From Nevskia sp. (GTDB taxonomy: Bacteria; Pseudomonadota; Gammaproteobacteria; Nevskiales; Nevskiaceae): a stretch of DNA of 54,108 nt. Below the pieces are notes generated by a model. That model searched no databases. It saw nothing but the letters and a program-made list of their open reading frames with translations, and was not told the DNA's origin. Location: assembly GCA_023229645.1 (NCBI GenBank), contig JALNYU010000024.1, positions 1 through 54,108 of the forward strand, written 5' to 3'. Of the stretch, positions 1 to 8,355 are shown in pieces (position 1 is the first letter of the stretch; the number at the start of each line of letters is the position of its first letter). Both the position numbers and the translations under genes were made by a program.

Positions 1-105
1 ACCGACCTGAAAAGGAAACTCATGAAGTACATCCGGCACTACAACAAACAAGCCAAACCCGTAAAGTGGAAATACTTCAATACGTCACGCCGAATCACTA
101 CCTAA
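1..105 (+). CDS. IS630-family transposase, C-terminal fragment (runs off the window)
   Basis: The frame is open from base 1 and encodes the last 34 residues of a transposase, ending in TAA at 103-105. The peptide contains KLMKYIRHYNKQAKPVKWKY, typical of the extreme C-terminus of IS630-family DDE transposases (the RYIRxYN...KPxKWKY signature known for the family). The catalytic part lies outside the window. The reading stops just before a terminal inverted repeat, as expected at the right end of such an element. A start of the same kind of gene lies at the other edge of the window in the same orientation. Confidence 0.8.
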   Translation, partial: TDLKRKLMKYIRHYNKQAKPVKWKYFNTSRRITT

Positions 106-107
106 TT

Positions 108-125
108 AATTGTTACAGGCCACTA
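108..125 (+). repeat. Right terminal inverted repeat of the IS630-type element plus TA target site
   Basis: Bases 108-123 read AATTGTTACAGGCCAC, followed by TA at 124-125. The reverse complement GTGGCCTGTAACAATT matches GTGGACTGTAACAATT at 53986-54001 in 15 of 16 positions. A flanking TA is what IS630/mariner-type transposition leaves. The repeat starts three bases after the transposase stop codon. Confidence 0.8.
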
Positions 126-841
126 GCCCAGCGCCAGACACAGATAGCCGCCATTTACGCTTATTCACCCTGAGAGAAATTTGATTGAAGCACGGGCATT
201 CAAGAAAGATCCCCCCGGATAAGCCAAGGGCTCCATCACACAAATCGTCAGCGACTCGGCCTCCTCTTGGCATTAAAACCGGGTTGACAGCGCATGCCCG
301 TGCAAAAGGGCACAAGCGCGCTGCGATCCGATGCACGCCACAGCTCACTGAATTTATATCGCCGATCATGATTCCAATCTGAGTCTCGTGCTTTACACGC
401 CCTGCGATCATTACACTCAGCCTCCTCATGCCTCAACTAACAGCGGCGCCATTTCAGCACGATTCCAACGCAAGAAAAACCATTCCATTCACGCCGGATT
501 CTGGACAATCCGTTATGTCCGTGTCCGTGATGTCGGTCACAGTTGGCGACCAAACTCGGGATTTTTTATCCGCGGCATCCATCGATGACGCGCAAACAAG
601 ACATCTCGCGCATTGCCGCATCGATCAACCAGCATGATTGAGCGCGTAGAAAAGCTGCCGCCGGTCGTCGCCGCGGGACGCGCATGCCAATTGTCATAGC
701 CATTGCCATTTGTTCGACATGCAGACGCAGGTATTCCTTGTCTCCGGATAGCCGGACGCCAATGCCTGGACGGGCGGCCTTGTTCGGGATCAGTTTTTCG
801 GCGTGGATTTTCACCCCCGATGGGGTGACGACGACGGCGAG
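126..841. other. Intergenic stretch without a convincing gene; contains a diverged repeat
   Basis: I see no well-supported gene in these 716 bases. Short open frames exist on both strands but none has a good start, a recognisable family or a conserved neighbour. The minus strand just downstream of the displaced Rhs tip (about 566-838) is open and could be the decayed remnant of an immunity gene or of the tip itself; this is only inference from position. Bases 493-572 form a diverged copy of a sequence found again at 8141-8219. Confidence 0.5.
493..572 (+). repeat. Diverged direct repeat, copy 1, with a CRP-like palindrome
   Basis: This stretch aligns with 8141-8219 at roughly 70% identity by eye, in the same orientation. 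It includes the shared blocks GTCCGTGATGT and TCACAGTTG and a T-run followed by ATC. At its centre GTGA-N6-TCAC (527-540) resembles a CRP-family operator. The two copies bracket the Rhs locus. Its role is unknown; it could be an old duplicated intergenic segment or a regulatory element. Confidence 0.45.
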
Positions 842-2674
842 CTAGCGCCTGCTAACAGATATGCGATCGTCCGGGTTTCTGATATTCGTCAACGGGTTGC
901 CGTACCCTGACGTTCTTCCGCTATAGCATTGCCCCGTAGTCGGGTTGTACCGAGTATAGGTCTGATAGGTCTTCTGCCGTAGGAAGTCGTCCAGAGCATC
1001 GTCGATAATGCGGGAAACTCGGTTTGCCAAATCTTGCTGTGCCGAAGCGGAAGCTTGCGTGGCGGGCGCGCCCGGAATAGGCACCACGCTCGGCGGGAAG
1101 GGAATGGCTTGCAGCCCCGATGGATCGGTAAAATTGAGTGGATTGCCCTCAGCATATCCATACGTGTTGATTCCCCCATCCAAACCAATCGGATCACTCT
1201 CCAAATACCGCCCCAGTGTCGGATCATAAGTCCGCTGGTAGTTATAGAAAAGCCGGGACTCGTCGTCCCAGTACTGGCCGGGGAATCGGGCATTCCAGGT
1301 AAAGCTGGTGCCGAGATTCTGCGGGTTGCTGTTCGGCGTACTGCCGCCAAACGGCGGCGGGTCCCAGGCCCAGACGGCTTGCTGTTGGGCGTTGTCGAGC
1401 TGTCTTGGCGTGTTGCGCCAGTCGGCGTGGACATAGTACGGCGTGCTGCCGCTGAGCACGAGCATCGGCAGGTCGCCGAGATAAACGGTTTCTCTCGCTA
1501 CGGTGCCGGCGGCGTCGTATTCGCCGATCAGGTGGCCTTGTTCGTCGTAGACGAAAGAGGTGATGACGCCATCGACGGTTTTGGCGACCCGCTCGCCGAG
1601 GCCGTTGTATTGGTAGCGGGCGTTGTGGCCGTTGCCGCTATAGCTGGCCAGCCGTCCGGCGGCATCGTAGGTGTAAATCCGTGTGGTGCCGAATGCAGTC
1701 CGGCTGCCGTTGGCGTCGTAGCTGTAAGGGGCGCTGCCGGCGCTGGTGACCCGATTGCTGGCCGGGTCGATGGTGTAGGTGATCGTGGTGCCGTTGGCCG
1801 TTTGCTGGGTGCGGTTGCCGGTGGCGTCGTAGCGGTAGCTGAATGTGCTGCCGTCGGCGCCGGTGTAGCCGGTGAGGCGGTCGCTGGTGTCGTAGCTTGC
1901 CGTATGGCTGCCGCTGAGGATGCTGCGGTTGCCGTGCGTCCAGCCGGTGATTCTTGAGGCGAGGTCGTAGCTGATCTGGGCATCGACCGGGTCGCTGGTG
2001 ATTCTGCCATCGAGATCGTAGCTGCGACCGACGGTTTCGCCGTTGGCGAAGGTCCAGGTCTTAGGGCCGCCGAAGGCTTGGTAGCCGATGTTGGTGACCT
2101 GCGGGATGCCGTCGGCGGTGATCGCGGTGATCTGGCCGTTCGTCCAGGTCAGTGTGATGACTTTGCCGGACGGCAGGGTCTGGCGGATGAGGTTGCCGGT
2201 GTTGGCTTCGTAGCTGTATCGGGTGGCGAAGCTTTGGCTGCCGACGGTTGCGATTTTCTGCGTGACGCGGCCGTTGCCGTCGTAGGTCCAGTCGGTGCTG
2301 CCGCTGGGATCGGTCATTTGCGTCAGTCGGCCGATGCCGGCGCCGTGTGCGGCGTCAGTCTGGTCGTAGCGGAATTGGAACAGGTGTCCCGTCACGCGAT
2401 TGCGCGCATTGACAAAGCCCGTGTATCGGCGGCGCGTCGCCGCCAACGCCCGGGCCAGTCCGATCATGTCTTCCGGGACCCGCACCAGATGCACATGATT
2501 GGGCATCAGGCAGTAGCGCCAGACGGATACACCGGCATTGCGGCAGCTATCGGCAAGCAGATCGCGATACAACGCCTAATCGGCGTCCCCGAAGACGATT
2601 GGCGCTCGGCGATTCCCCCGCTGCGTGACATGGTACGGAACACCAGGAACTACAATCCGTCCGGTGCATGCCAC
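842..2674 (-). pseudogene. RAYT transposase remnant fused in frame to a displaced Rhs C-terminal tip
   Basis: Reading from a GTG at 2674 (preceded by GGGAGGGG), the protein starts like a REP-associated tyrosine transposase: RIVVPGVPYHVTQRGNRR, then the HUH-type motif PNHVHLV and the RRYTGFVN helix with the expected catalytic Tyr. A TAG at 2578-2576 interrupts it where relatives usually have Tyr (D-stop-ALYRDLL). After GHLFQ the frame passes directly into Rhs YD-repeat core at about 2378. From there to about 1161 the DNA is nearly identical, without indels, to 3773-4990 of the large rhs gene. After the conserved NFTDPSGL junction comes a private tip of about 90 residues containing YTRYNPTTGQCYSGRTSGYG. 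This resembles a tip I recall from other Rhs proteins, but it seems to end early. A product could only be made from a start after the TAG, for example TTG 2572. Probably an orphan toxin cassette rather than a working transposase. Confidence 0.75.
1161..2378 (-). repeat. Rhs core repeat, copy in the displaced tip
   Basis: About 1.2 kb of Rhs core coding DNA matches 3773-4990 base for base, with scattered substitutions and a constant offset of 2612. The end of identity at 1161 lies just before the variable toxin tip, and the other end coincides with the RAYT junction. Such homology allows the two tips to be exchanged by recombination. Confidence 0.85.
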
Positions 2675-2745
2675 GGTCCCCTCCCAAGCCTGGATGTGGC
2701 CTGAATATTGGTTAATGAGTAACGTGTCACCGCAACCTAAGAAAA

Positions 2746-3339
2746 TCAATAACCTAATATGTCTTCATCATTTAGTTGATTTTTAAAATAGCGCGCTTTA
2801 TCAACATCAATCTGAAGACCGAATTGTCCTGTTTCATAAAATTCCGACATACTCTCCAAAGCACCTTCAAATTTGGCCGATGCCGATTTTTTTATATAAT
2901 CCAAGCCCAGCTCTTCATTCCTGTCGATTCCGTTTTTCCCGTATAGCAAGTCTAATCCATATATCCATTGCGAATGCGGATGACCTTTTTCTGCAGCATG
3001 CTTAAATAGCTGCGCCGCCTTCTCGGCGTCTCTAGGAACCAGATCTCCATTGTCATAATAAACTGCCAGTTCATGTATAGCTGGAGCATATCCATATCCC
3101 GCCGATTGTTGTAGCTGATTAATTCTCCGACCTTCAAAAGCCGCAATCTGTTCCCCTGTAATACCAAAACTTGACGCGTAAAAAATCGCGGCTTTATCCT
3201 TTTTATTAACCAGTGGCTTTAGCAATTCCCACGCCCTATCACAATTACCCTCGTCGATTTCGTTAAGAGCATTTTTAATTACGGAAGCAATGCCTTTATC
3301 TAACTCATCAAGGAAAATATCTTCACTTCTTCGCGACAT
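2746..3339 (-). CDS. Sel1-repeat protein, probable immunity protein of the Rhs toxin
   Basis: The 197-residue protein is cytoplasmic (no signal peptide) and consists largely of Sel1/TPR-like helical repeats: APAIHELAVYYDNG, KAAQLFKHAAEKGHPHSQWIYG and GLDYIKKSASAKFEGALESM. I start it at ATG 3339 because AGGTGG lies just upstream and overlaps the rhs stop; the frame can be extended to a GTG at 3348. It begins 9 bases after the stop of the 1487-aa Rhs protein. The base composition is clearly more AT-rich than the Rhs core, like the toxin tip in front of it. Position immediately behind an Rhs tip is the normal place for the cognate immunity gene, and Sel1-repeat proteins are known among polymorphic-toxin immunity proteins. 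The immunity role is inferred from this; no binding partner is visible in the sequence. Confidence 0.7.
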   Translation of the reverse strand: MSRRSEDIFLDELDKGIASVIKNALNEIDEGNCDRAWELLKPLVNKKDKAAIFYASSFGITGEQIAAFEGRRINQLQQSAGYGYAPAIHELAVYYDNGDLVPRDAEKAAQLFKHAAEKGHPHSQWIYGLDLLYGKNGIDRNEELGLDYIKKSASAKFEGALESMSEFYETGQFGLQIDVDKARYFKNQLNDEDILGY

Positions 3340-3348
3340 TATTGCCAC

Positions 3349-6300
3349 CTAATAGACTATATTGCCCTTGTAATCAGTACATTTGCATTGAGTGTGCTTT
3401 GCTTGTTTGCCAAGGTTTCTTCTGGCAATTCTCTCAGCTTCCGCCCTCGCCTCTCGTTTTGTTGAAGCAGTTGCGGTACCAAATGCATACTCGTCATTTG
3501 GACAATTTCCTTCCTGAAGGCCGTTCGACGCAGCTCTACAAGTACACGTAACACCTCGCTTCGGCTTATCCGGCTGAGGGATAGTGCGATCCCTCGTTTG
3601 CGGCGTATCGCCAGTCAAAGAAAGCGCGAGCATCACAACTCCAAAGGGCTCTGCTCCGGGGATGGTCAGTGCGCCTAAGCCTATCGCCCGCAACGCTAGA
3701 GTTCCTGCCGTTGCTTCGCCTGCCAAGCCATATGGATCAACAAAATTTACCGGATTCCCCCCGACGTAAGCATACGTGTTGATTCCCCCATCCAAACCAA
3801 TCGGATCACTCTCCAAATACCGCCCCAGTGTCGGATCATAAGTCCGCTGGTAGTTATAGAAAAGCCGGGACTCGTCGTCCCAGTACTGGCCGGGGAATCG
3901 GGCATTCCAGGTGAAGCTGGTGCCGAGATTCTGCGGGTTGCTGTTCGGCGTACTGCCGCCAAACGGCGGCGGGTCCCAGGCCCAGATGGCTTGCTGTTGG
4001 GCGTTGTCGAGCTGTCTTGGTGTATTGCGCCAGTCGGCGTGGACGTAGTACGGCGTGCTGCCGCTGAGCACGAGCATCGGCAGGTCGCCGAGATAAACGG
4101 TTTCTCTCGCTACGGTGCCGGCGGCATCGTATTCGCCGATCAGGTGGCCGGTTTCGTCGTAGACGAAATAGGTGATGACGCCATCGACGGTTTTGGCGGC
4201 CCGCTCGCCGAGGCCGTTGTATTGGTAGCGGGCGTTGTGGCCGTTGCCGGTGTAGGTCATCAGCCGTCCGGCGGCATCGTAGGTGTAAATCCGCGTGGTG
4301 CCGAATGCAGTCCGGCTGCCGTTGGCGTCATAGCTGTAAGGGGCGCTGCCGGCTTGGGTGACCCGGTTGCTGGCCGGGTCGATGGTGTAGGCAATCGTGG
4401 TGCCGTTGGCCGTTTGCTGGGTGCGGTTGCCGGTGGCGTCGTAGCGATAGCTGAATGTGCTGCCGTCGGCGCCGGTGTAGCCGGTGAGGCGGTCGCTGGC
4501 GTCGTAGCTTGCCGTGTGGCTGCCGCTGAGGATGCTGCGGTTGCCGTGGCTCCAGCCGGTGATTCGGGACGCTAAGTCATACGTGATCTGGGCATCGACC
4601 GGGTCGCTGGTGATTCTGCCATCGAGATCGTAGCTGCGGCCGACGGTTTCGCCGTTGGCAAAGGTCCAGGTTTTGGGTCCACCGAAGGCTTGGTAGCCGA
4701 TGTTGGTGACCTGCGGGATGCCGTCGACGGTGATCGCGGTGATCTGGCCGTTCGTCCAGGTCAGTGTGATGACTTTGCCGGACGGCAGGGTCTGGCGGAT
4801 GAGGTTGCCGGTGTTGGCTTCGTAGCTGTATCGGGTGGCGAAGCTTTGGCTGCCGACGGTTGCGATTTTCTGTGTGACGCGGCCGTTGCCGTCGTAGGTC
4901 CAGTCGGTGCTGCCGCTGGGATCGGTCATTTGCGTCAGTCGGCCGATGCCGGCGCCGTGTGCGGCGTCGGTCTGGTCGTAGCGGAATTGGACTTGGCTGC
5001 CGTCATTCCGGGTGATTGTGGTGACGCGGTTCAGGGCGTCGTAGGCGTAGTGCGTGGTCTGGCCTTTGGCGTCGCTGCGGCTGAGGACGTTGCCGGCGTC
5101 GTCGATTGGGCTTTGTTGGCGGCTGCCGGCGTCCGGGCTTTGGCTTTGGCTGAGGTTGCCGAGTGCGTCTGGGCTGTAGGCGGTGGCGAGGTTTCTCGGA
5201 TCGCTGACGGTTTTCAGTTGGTCCAGTGCGTCGAGCGTGAAGCCGGTGGCGTTTTGGCTGGGGTCGGTGGTCTGGCGCAGCCGGTCGAGGGCGTCGTACT
5301 GGTTGCGGGTCTGCTGCGTCAGCGGGTCGGTGATGGCGGTTGGGTTGTCGTTGTTGTCGTAGGCGTAGGCGGTGGCTTCGTTCGGGTAGGCGCCGAGGTC
5401 CCAGGCTAGGCGGTTCAGGGCGGTGTAGATGCGGGCGTGGGTTTGGCTGAGCGTGTTGCTGGCGTCGTAGACGTCGGTTTGGGTGGCGTTGCCGGCGGCG
5501 TCGTTGGTGTAGTGGATGTGGTTGCCGGCGGCGTCGGTGACGTCGGTGAGTTGGTGCGCGGCGTTGTAGCGGTAGCTCAGGCGGGCGCCGCTCGGGAAGC
5601 GGATGTCTTGCAGCAGGCCGGTGGGCCAGTAGCTGAGCGCGGTGGTTTCGCTGCCGACGGTGAGTTGCGTCAGCCGGCCACGGGCGTCGTAGGCGAGCTG
5701 GGTGACCGTGCCGTTGCCGTCGGTGATTTGCAGCGGCCGGCCGCCGGGGCTGTAGGCGCTGACGCGGGTGACGTGGCCGAGGGCGTCAGTGACGGTGGCA
5801 AGTTGGCCGGATTTCGGATCGTTGACCACAACCGGGTAGTACGCCAGTTGCGTGATATCGGCGAGATCGCTGCGCGGGCCGTCGAGGGTCTGCGGCTGAC
5901 CTTGCGCGGTGTAGTTGGCGTACAGGGTGCTGCGGCTGCGGCCGGTTGCGCCGTCGATGACCTGGGCGCTGAGGCGGTTGCCGGCGGCGTCGTAGCTGAA
6001 GACGGTGCTGCGCAGCGCGGTGCCGCTGGCCGCTTCGCCGGCGTATTCGTCAACCCTGAGCGGCAGCCGGTAGCTGGCGTGCCAGGTGGTGGCGAGGGTC
6101 CGCGCTTCGGCGGTGCCGCTGGCTTCGGTGCGCTGGCTTTCCAGGCCGCGGGCCGGGTTGTAGGTGTAGCGGGTGGTGTTGCCGTTGTAGTCGGTCCGGC
6201 TCGCCGGGAAGCCGGCGGCGTCGTAGCCGATGGTCTTATCGAAACCGCAGGATACGCAGGGATCACCGCTGACGCCGGTATTCAGCAGGTGGTTGCCGAT

Positions 6301-7812
6301 CCGTTGTGCGGTAAACGTGTGCACCGCGCCCAGCGGGTCGGTTTCGGTGGTGCTGCCGTCGGCGTTGTAGCGCAGTGTCATCGCGGCGCTGACGCCGCCG
6401 AGCTGGGCTGAAGTCACCCGACCCTGCGTGTCGTAATGCCACAGTAAATTGGTTTGGCCGTTTTCGTCGATCCGGCTGGAAATGCCGGTCGGCCAATTCG
6501 GGTCTTGATAGAGAAATTGGTGGGCGCTGCCGTCAGCGTTGGTGACTTTCCACAAATGGCCGGCGCTGTCGTAGTCGTACTGCACCACGCCCTCCGGACC
6601 GGTAACGGTGTGCAGGCGGTTGCTGGCGTCGTAACCGAGGCTGAGCGTGTGGCCGACGGCATCGGCCACCGCCGATAAGCGCCCGCCCGGACCGGCGTAG
6701 GTCAGCGTTTGTACAGTGCCAGCGCGGTCTTTGATCGTCAGCAGCTTGCCGCTGCTGTCGTAGGTTTCAACGGTATCCGAAGCGTCCGTCAGCTGGTAGC
6801 CGCCCGCGACGGCAATTAACGTGCTGGCGACGCCCGCCTCTGCTGTGTAGGTCCCACCACTGACGCTGAAGGTGTCAATGTGGCCGTCGTCGCGCGTGGC
6901 GTGGATGAGCACAGCGCCTAATGATGAAGGAAGGTAGGTGTGTTTCTCATAAACGGGAATGACTATAGACGTTGCCTTATAAGAGACGATGCACTGGTTA
7001 TTTATATAAGTAGCGCTGGCTCCGGAAAGGCCAAATAGGCTTTTTTTGACTTCGTTCCATCCTTGCGCGCAAGCTGCAGCCGCATTCTGATATAGACTGG
7101 ACGTATACCCTGGCGTAGGCACATAAGCAGGTGTCACCCCAACAATTACTAAGCGCCTATCAAATGTGCTGCGCCAGCTCGGGCCTAATACGGTGGCCCG
7201 TTGATCGGTACTATTATAGTGTCGACCGAAATTTATAGTGCTCTTTATATTTAAATCAACCTCGCTTAGGTACTCTGATCCATTTGATGGAGTTACCGGG
7301 TCGCCGGGGATAGCGCAGGTTGGACAGCTTCTGCCAAGGTCTCTTTCTCCAGGCAAATTTGTTGGCTCGGCGCGTAAAAAAAACTGAGGTAGATCGCATA
7401 CTAAGGCGCCGTTCGCGACAACGGTTCTGCCGAATCCAGGATACGGCTTAGGATTAACATCTGCAGTCAAGTTCCAGCCGGTACTAATAGTAGCCGTTTT
7501 ATAGTCAATAAAATCTGCTCTATTAGCCGCCGCACAGGATGTGGTTGCCTGATTGATATCAGAAAATACTGTCGGAGGAGGATTATCGTACGGAAATTGT
7601 ATAAGGCCGTGGCATGCCTGGGTATTTCCGTAGATACTTTGTGTTACCCCGTACCCTAAAAGTGCTCGCCCATTTGGGCACGCCGCATTAAAAACCAGCG
7701 AGGGAGCTATAGAAGCAGGATCGTATTGTATTTGCGCTGACGCATTTGCAATAAGAATAATTAAAATAAAAATCGCTGTAATTATTTGACATGCGAATCT
7801 ATGAAATATCAT
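3349..7812 (-). CDS. Secreted Rhs/YD-repeat polymorphic toxin
   Basis: This 1487-residue protein has a signal peptide at residues 1-26 (hydrophobic IITAIFILIILIANASA, then Q). A variable N-terminal region of about 180 residues follows, then a DUF6531-like entry (SEYLSEVDLNIKSTINFGRHYNS), then many YD repeats (for example YDAAGNRLSA, YRYNAAHQLTDVTDAAGN). The Rhs-associated core ends with GRYLESDPIGLDGGINTY and NPVNFVDPYGL near residue 1359. The last 125 residues are the toxin-like tip: a short hydrophobic linker, then a Cys-rich domain with CTCRA, NCPND, a helix REARAEAERIARRNLG, and HTQCKCTDYKG. Rhs cores generally form a shell around a cleaved C-terminal toxin. A Sec signal without a PAAR or VgrG domain argues for Sec-dependent export rather than a T6SS-loaded effector. 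The N-terminal 900 bases and the tip are AT-rich compared with the core, as in modular exchange. The activity of the tip is unknown. Confidence 0.88.
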   Translation of the reverse strand: MIFHRFACQIITAIFILIILIANASAQIQYDPASIAPSLVFNAACPNGRALLGYGVTQSIYGNTQACHGLIQFPYDNPPPTVFSDINQATTSCAAANRADFIDYKTATISTGWNLTADVNPKPYPGFGRTVVANGALVCDLPQFFLRAEPTNLPGERDLGRSCPTCAIPGDPVTPSNGSEYLSEVDLNIKSTINFGRHYNSTDQRATVLGPSWRSTFDRRLVIVGVTPAYVPTPGYTSSLYQNAAAACAQGWNEVKKSLFGLSGASATYINNQCIVSYKATSIVIPVYEKHTYLPSSLGAVLIHATRDDGHIDTFSVSGGTYTAEAGVASTLIAVAGGYQLTDASDTVETYDSSGKLLTIKDRAGTVQTLTYAGPGGRLSAVADAVGHTLSLGYDASNRLHTVTGPEGVVQYDYDSAGHLWKVTNADGSAHQFLYQDPNWPTGISSRIDENGQTNLLWHYDTQGRVTSAQLGGVSAAMTLRYNADGSTTETDPLGAVHTFTAQRIGNHLLNTGVSGDPCVSCGFDKTIGYDAAGFPASRTDYNGNTTRYTYNPARGLESQRTEASGTAEARTLATTWHASYRLPLRVDEYAGEAASGTALRSTVFSYDAAGNRLSAQVIDGATGRSRSTLYANYTAQGQPQTLDGPRSDLADITQLAYYPVVVNDPKSGQLATVTDALGHVTRVSAYSPGGRPLQITDGNGTVTQLAYDARGRLTQLTVGSETTALSYWPTGLLQDIRFPSGARLSYRYNAAHQLTDVTDAAGNHIHYTNDAAGNATQTDVYDASNTLSQTHARIYTALNRLAWDLGAYPNEATAYAYDNNDNPTAITDPLTQQTRNQYDALDRLRQTTDPSQNATGFTLDALDQLKTVSDPRNLATAYSPDALGNLSQSQSPDAGSRQQSPIDDAGNVLSRSDAKGQTTHYAYDALNRVTTITRNDGSQVQFRYDQTDAAHGAGIGRLTQMTDPSGSTDWTYDGNGRVTQKIATVGSQSFATRYSYEANTGNLIRQTLPSGKVITLTWTNGQITAITVDGIPQVTNIGYQAFGGPKTWTFANGETVGRSYDLDGRITSDPVDAQITYDLASRITGWSHGNRSILSGSHTASYDASDRLTGYTGADGSTFSYRYDATGNRTQQTANGTTIAYTIDPASNRVTQAGSAPYSYDANGSRTAFGTTRIYTYDAAGRLMTYTGNGHNARYQYNGLGERAAKTVDGVITYFVYDETGHLIGEYDAAGTVARETVYLGDLPMLVLSGSTPYYVHADWRNTPRQLDNAQQQAIWAWDPPPFGGSTPNSNPQNLGTSFTWNARFPGQYWDDESRLFYNYQRTYDPTLGRYLESDPIGLDGGINTYAYVGGNPVNFVDPYGLAGEATAGTLALRAIGLGALTIPGAEPFGVVMLALSLTGDTPQTRDRTIPQPDKPKRGVTCTCRAASNGLQEGNCPNDEYAFGTATASTKREARAEAERIARRNLGKQAKHTQCKCTDYKGNIVY
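3773..4990 (-). repeat. Rhs core repeat, copy in the full-length rhs gene
   Basis: Partner of the 1161-2378 segment, nearly identical and without indels. The identity stops about 30 bases before the DPYGL junction on one side, and at an arbitrary point in the core on the other. The displaced copy joins RAYT sequence at that second boundary. Confidence 0.85.
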
Positions 7813-8355
7813 TACTATAAATGCCTCATCCTTGTGCTTAGAACAGCATCGCTTGGGTATAGCGTATAAATGTTATTTAATAGCGCCACATATGCATTAA
7901 TTCGCGGCAACCATTAGATTTTTTCCACTGTTGGAATCAAATTAGACGTTCTTCCGCCACATTTTTCTTGCCGCATTCAGCACACTATTAAACCAATATG
8001 GAAAATTTTTACGCGCTACCGATATAAGGAACTAATGACAGCATGTGCGTTTTGCTCCACAAAATCTCGGTGCCCCCTTATTGGATACGTGCCTCGCTTC
8101 GACACACGATCCAGCTGCTGGAATGAGATCAATTCGTCGGGCGGCATTCTGAACGATCCATCATGCTCGCGTCCGTGATGTTCATCACAGTTGTATGCAG
8201 AATGCGGGGTTTTTATCGGGCAGGCCGCGCGCCATCGCCTTGTAAGGCATCGCAGTCCGCTCCATTTTCGGATCCATGCGGGCGGTTGAGCGATCGGGGG
8301 TGATCGGCGCGGATGACACCAGCTTCTATGTGCGGTCTCTGGCTTGAAGACTTTT
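7813..8355. other. AT-rich upstream region of rhs and the second copy of the flanking repeat
   Basis: The 543 bases between the rhs start and the end of the AEC transporter gene contain no convincing gene. The first 250 bases upstream of rhs are AT-rich and presumably hold its promoter, but no clear -35/-10 pair stands out. Bases 8141-8219 are the second copy of the repeat at 493-572. Confidence 0.5.
8141..8219 (+). repeat. Diverged direct repeat, copy 2, with palindrome GTGATGTTCATCAC
   Basis: Counterpart of 493-572. The palindrome at 8175-8188 has perfect 6-base arms around a TT centre and the GTGA-N6-TCAC spacing of CRP-family operators. It lies about 360 bases upstream of the rhs start codon, far for a simple activator site. 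Confidence 0.45.

Noticed and set aside
566..814. 82-aa minus-strand frame behind the displaced Rhs tip as its immunity gene
   Set aside because: The position fits, but there is no good start, the frame continues upstream without a start near the toxin stop, and the sequence resembles no immunity family. Left as a possible remnant.
1034..6411. Long open frames antisense to the Rhs genes, rich in Val, Gly and Ala
   Set aside because: They are mirror frames of the GC-rich YD repeats with no ribosome sites, no family resemblance and repeated composition; the Rhs reading on the minus strand explains them.
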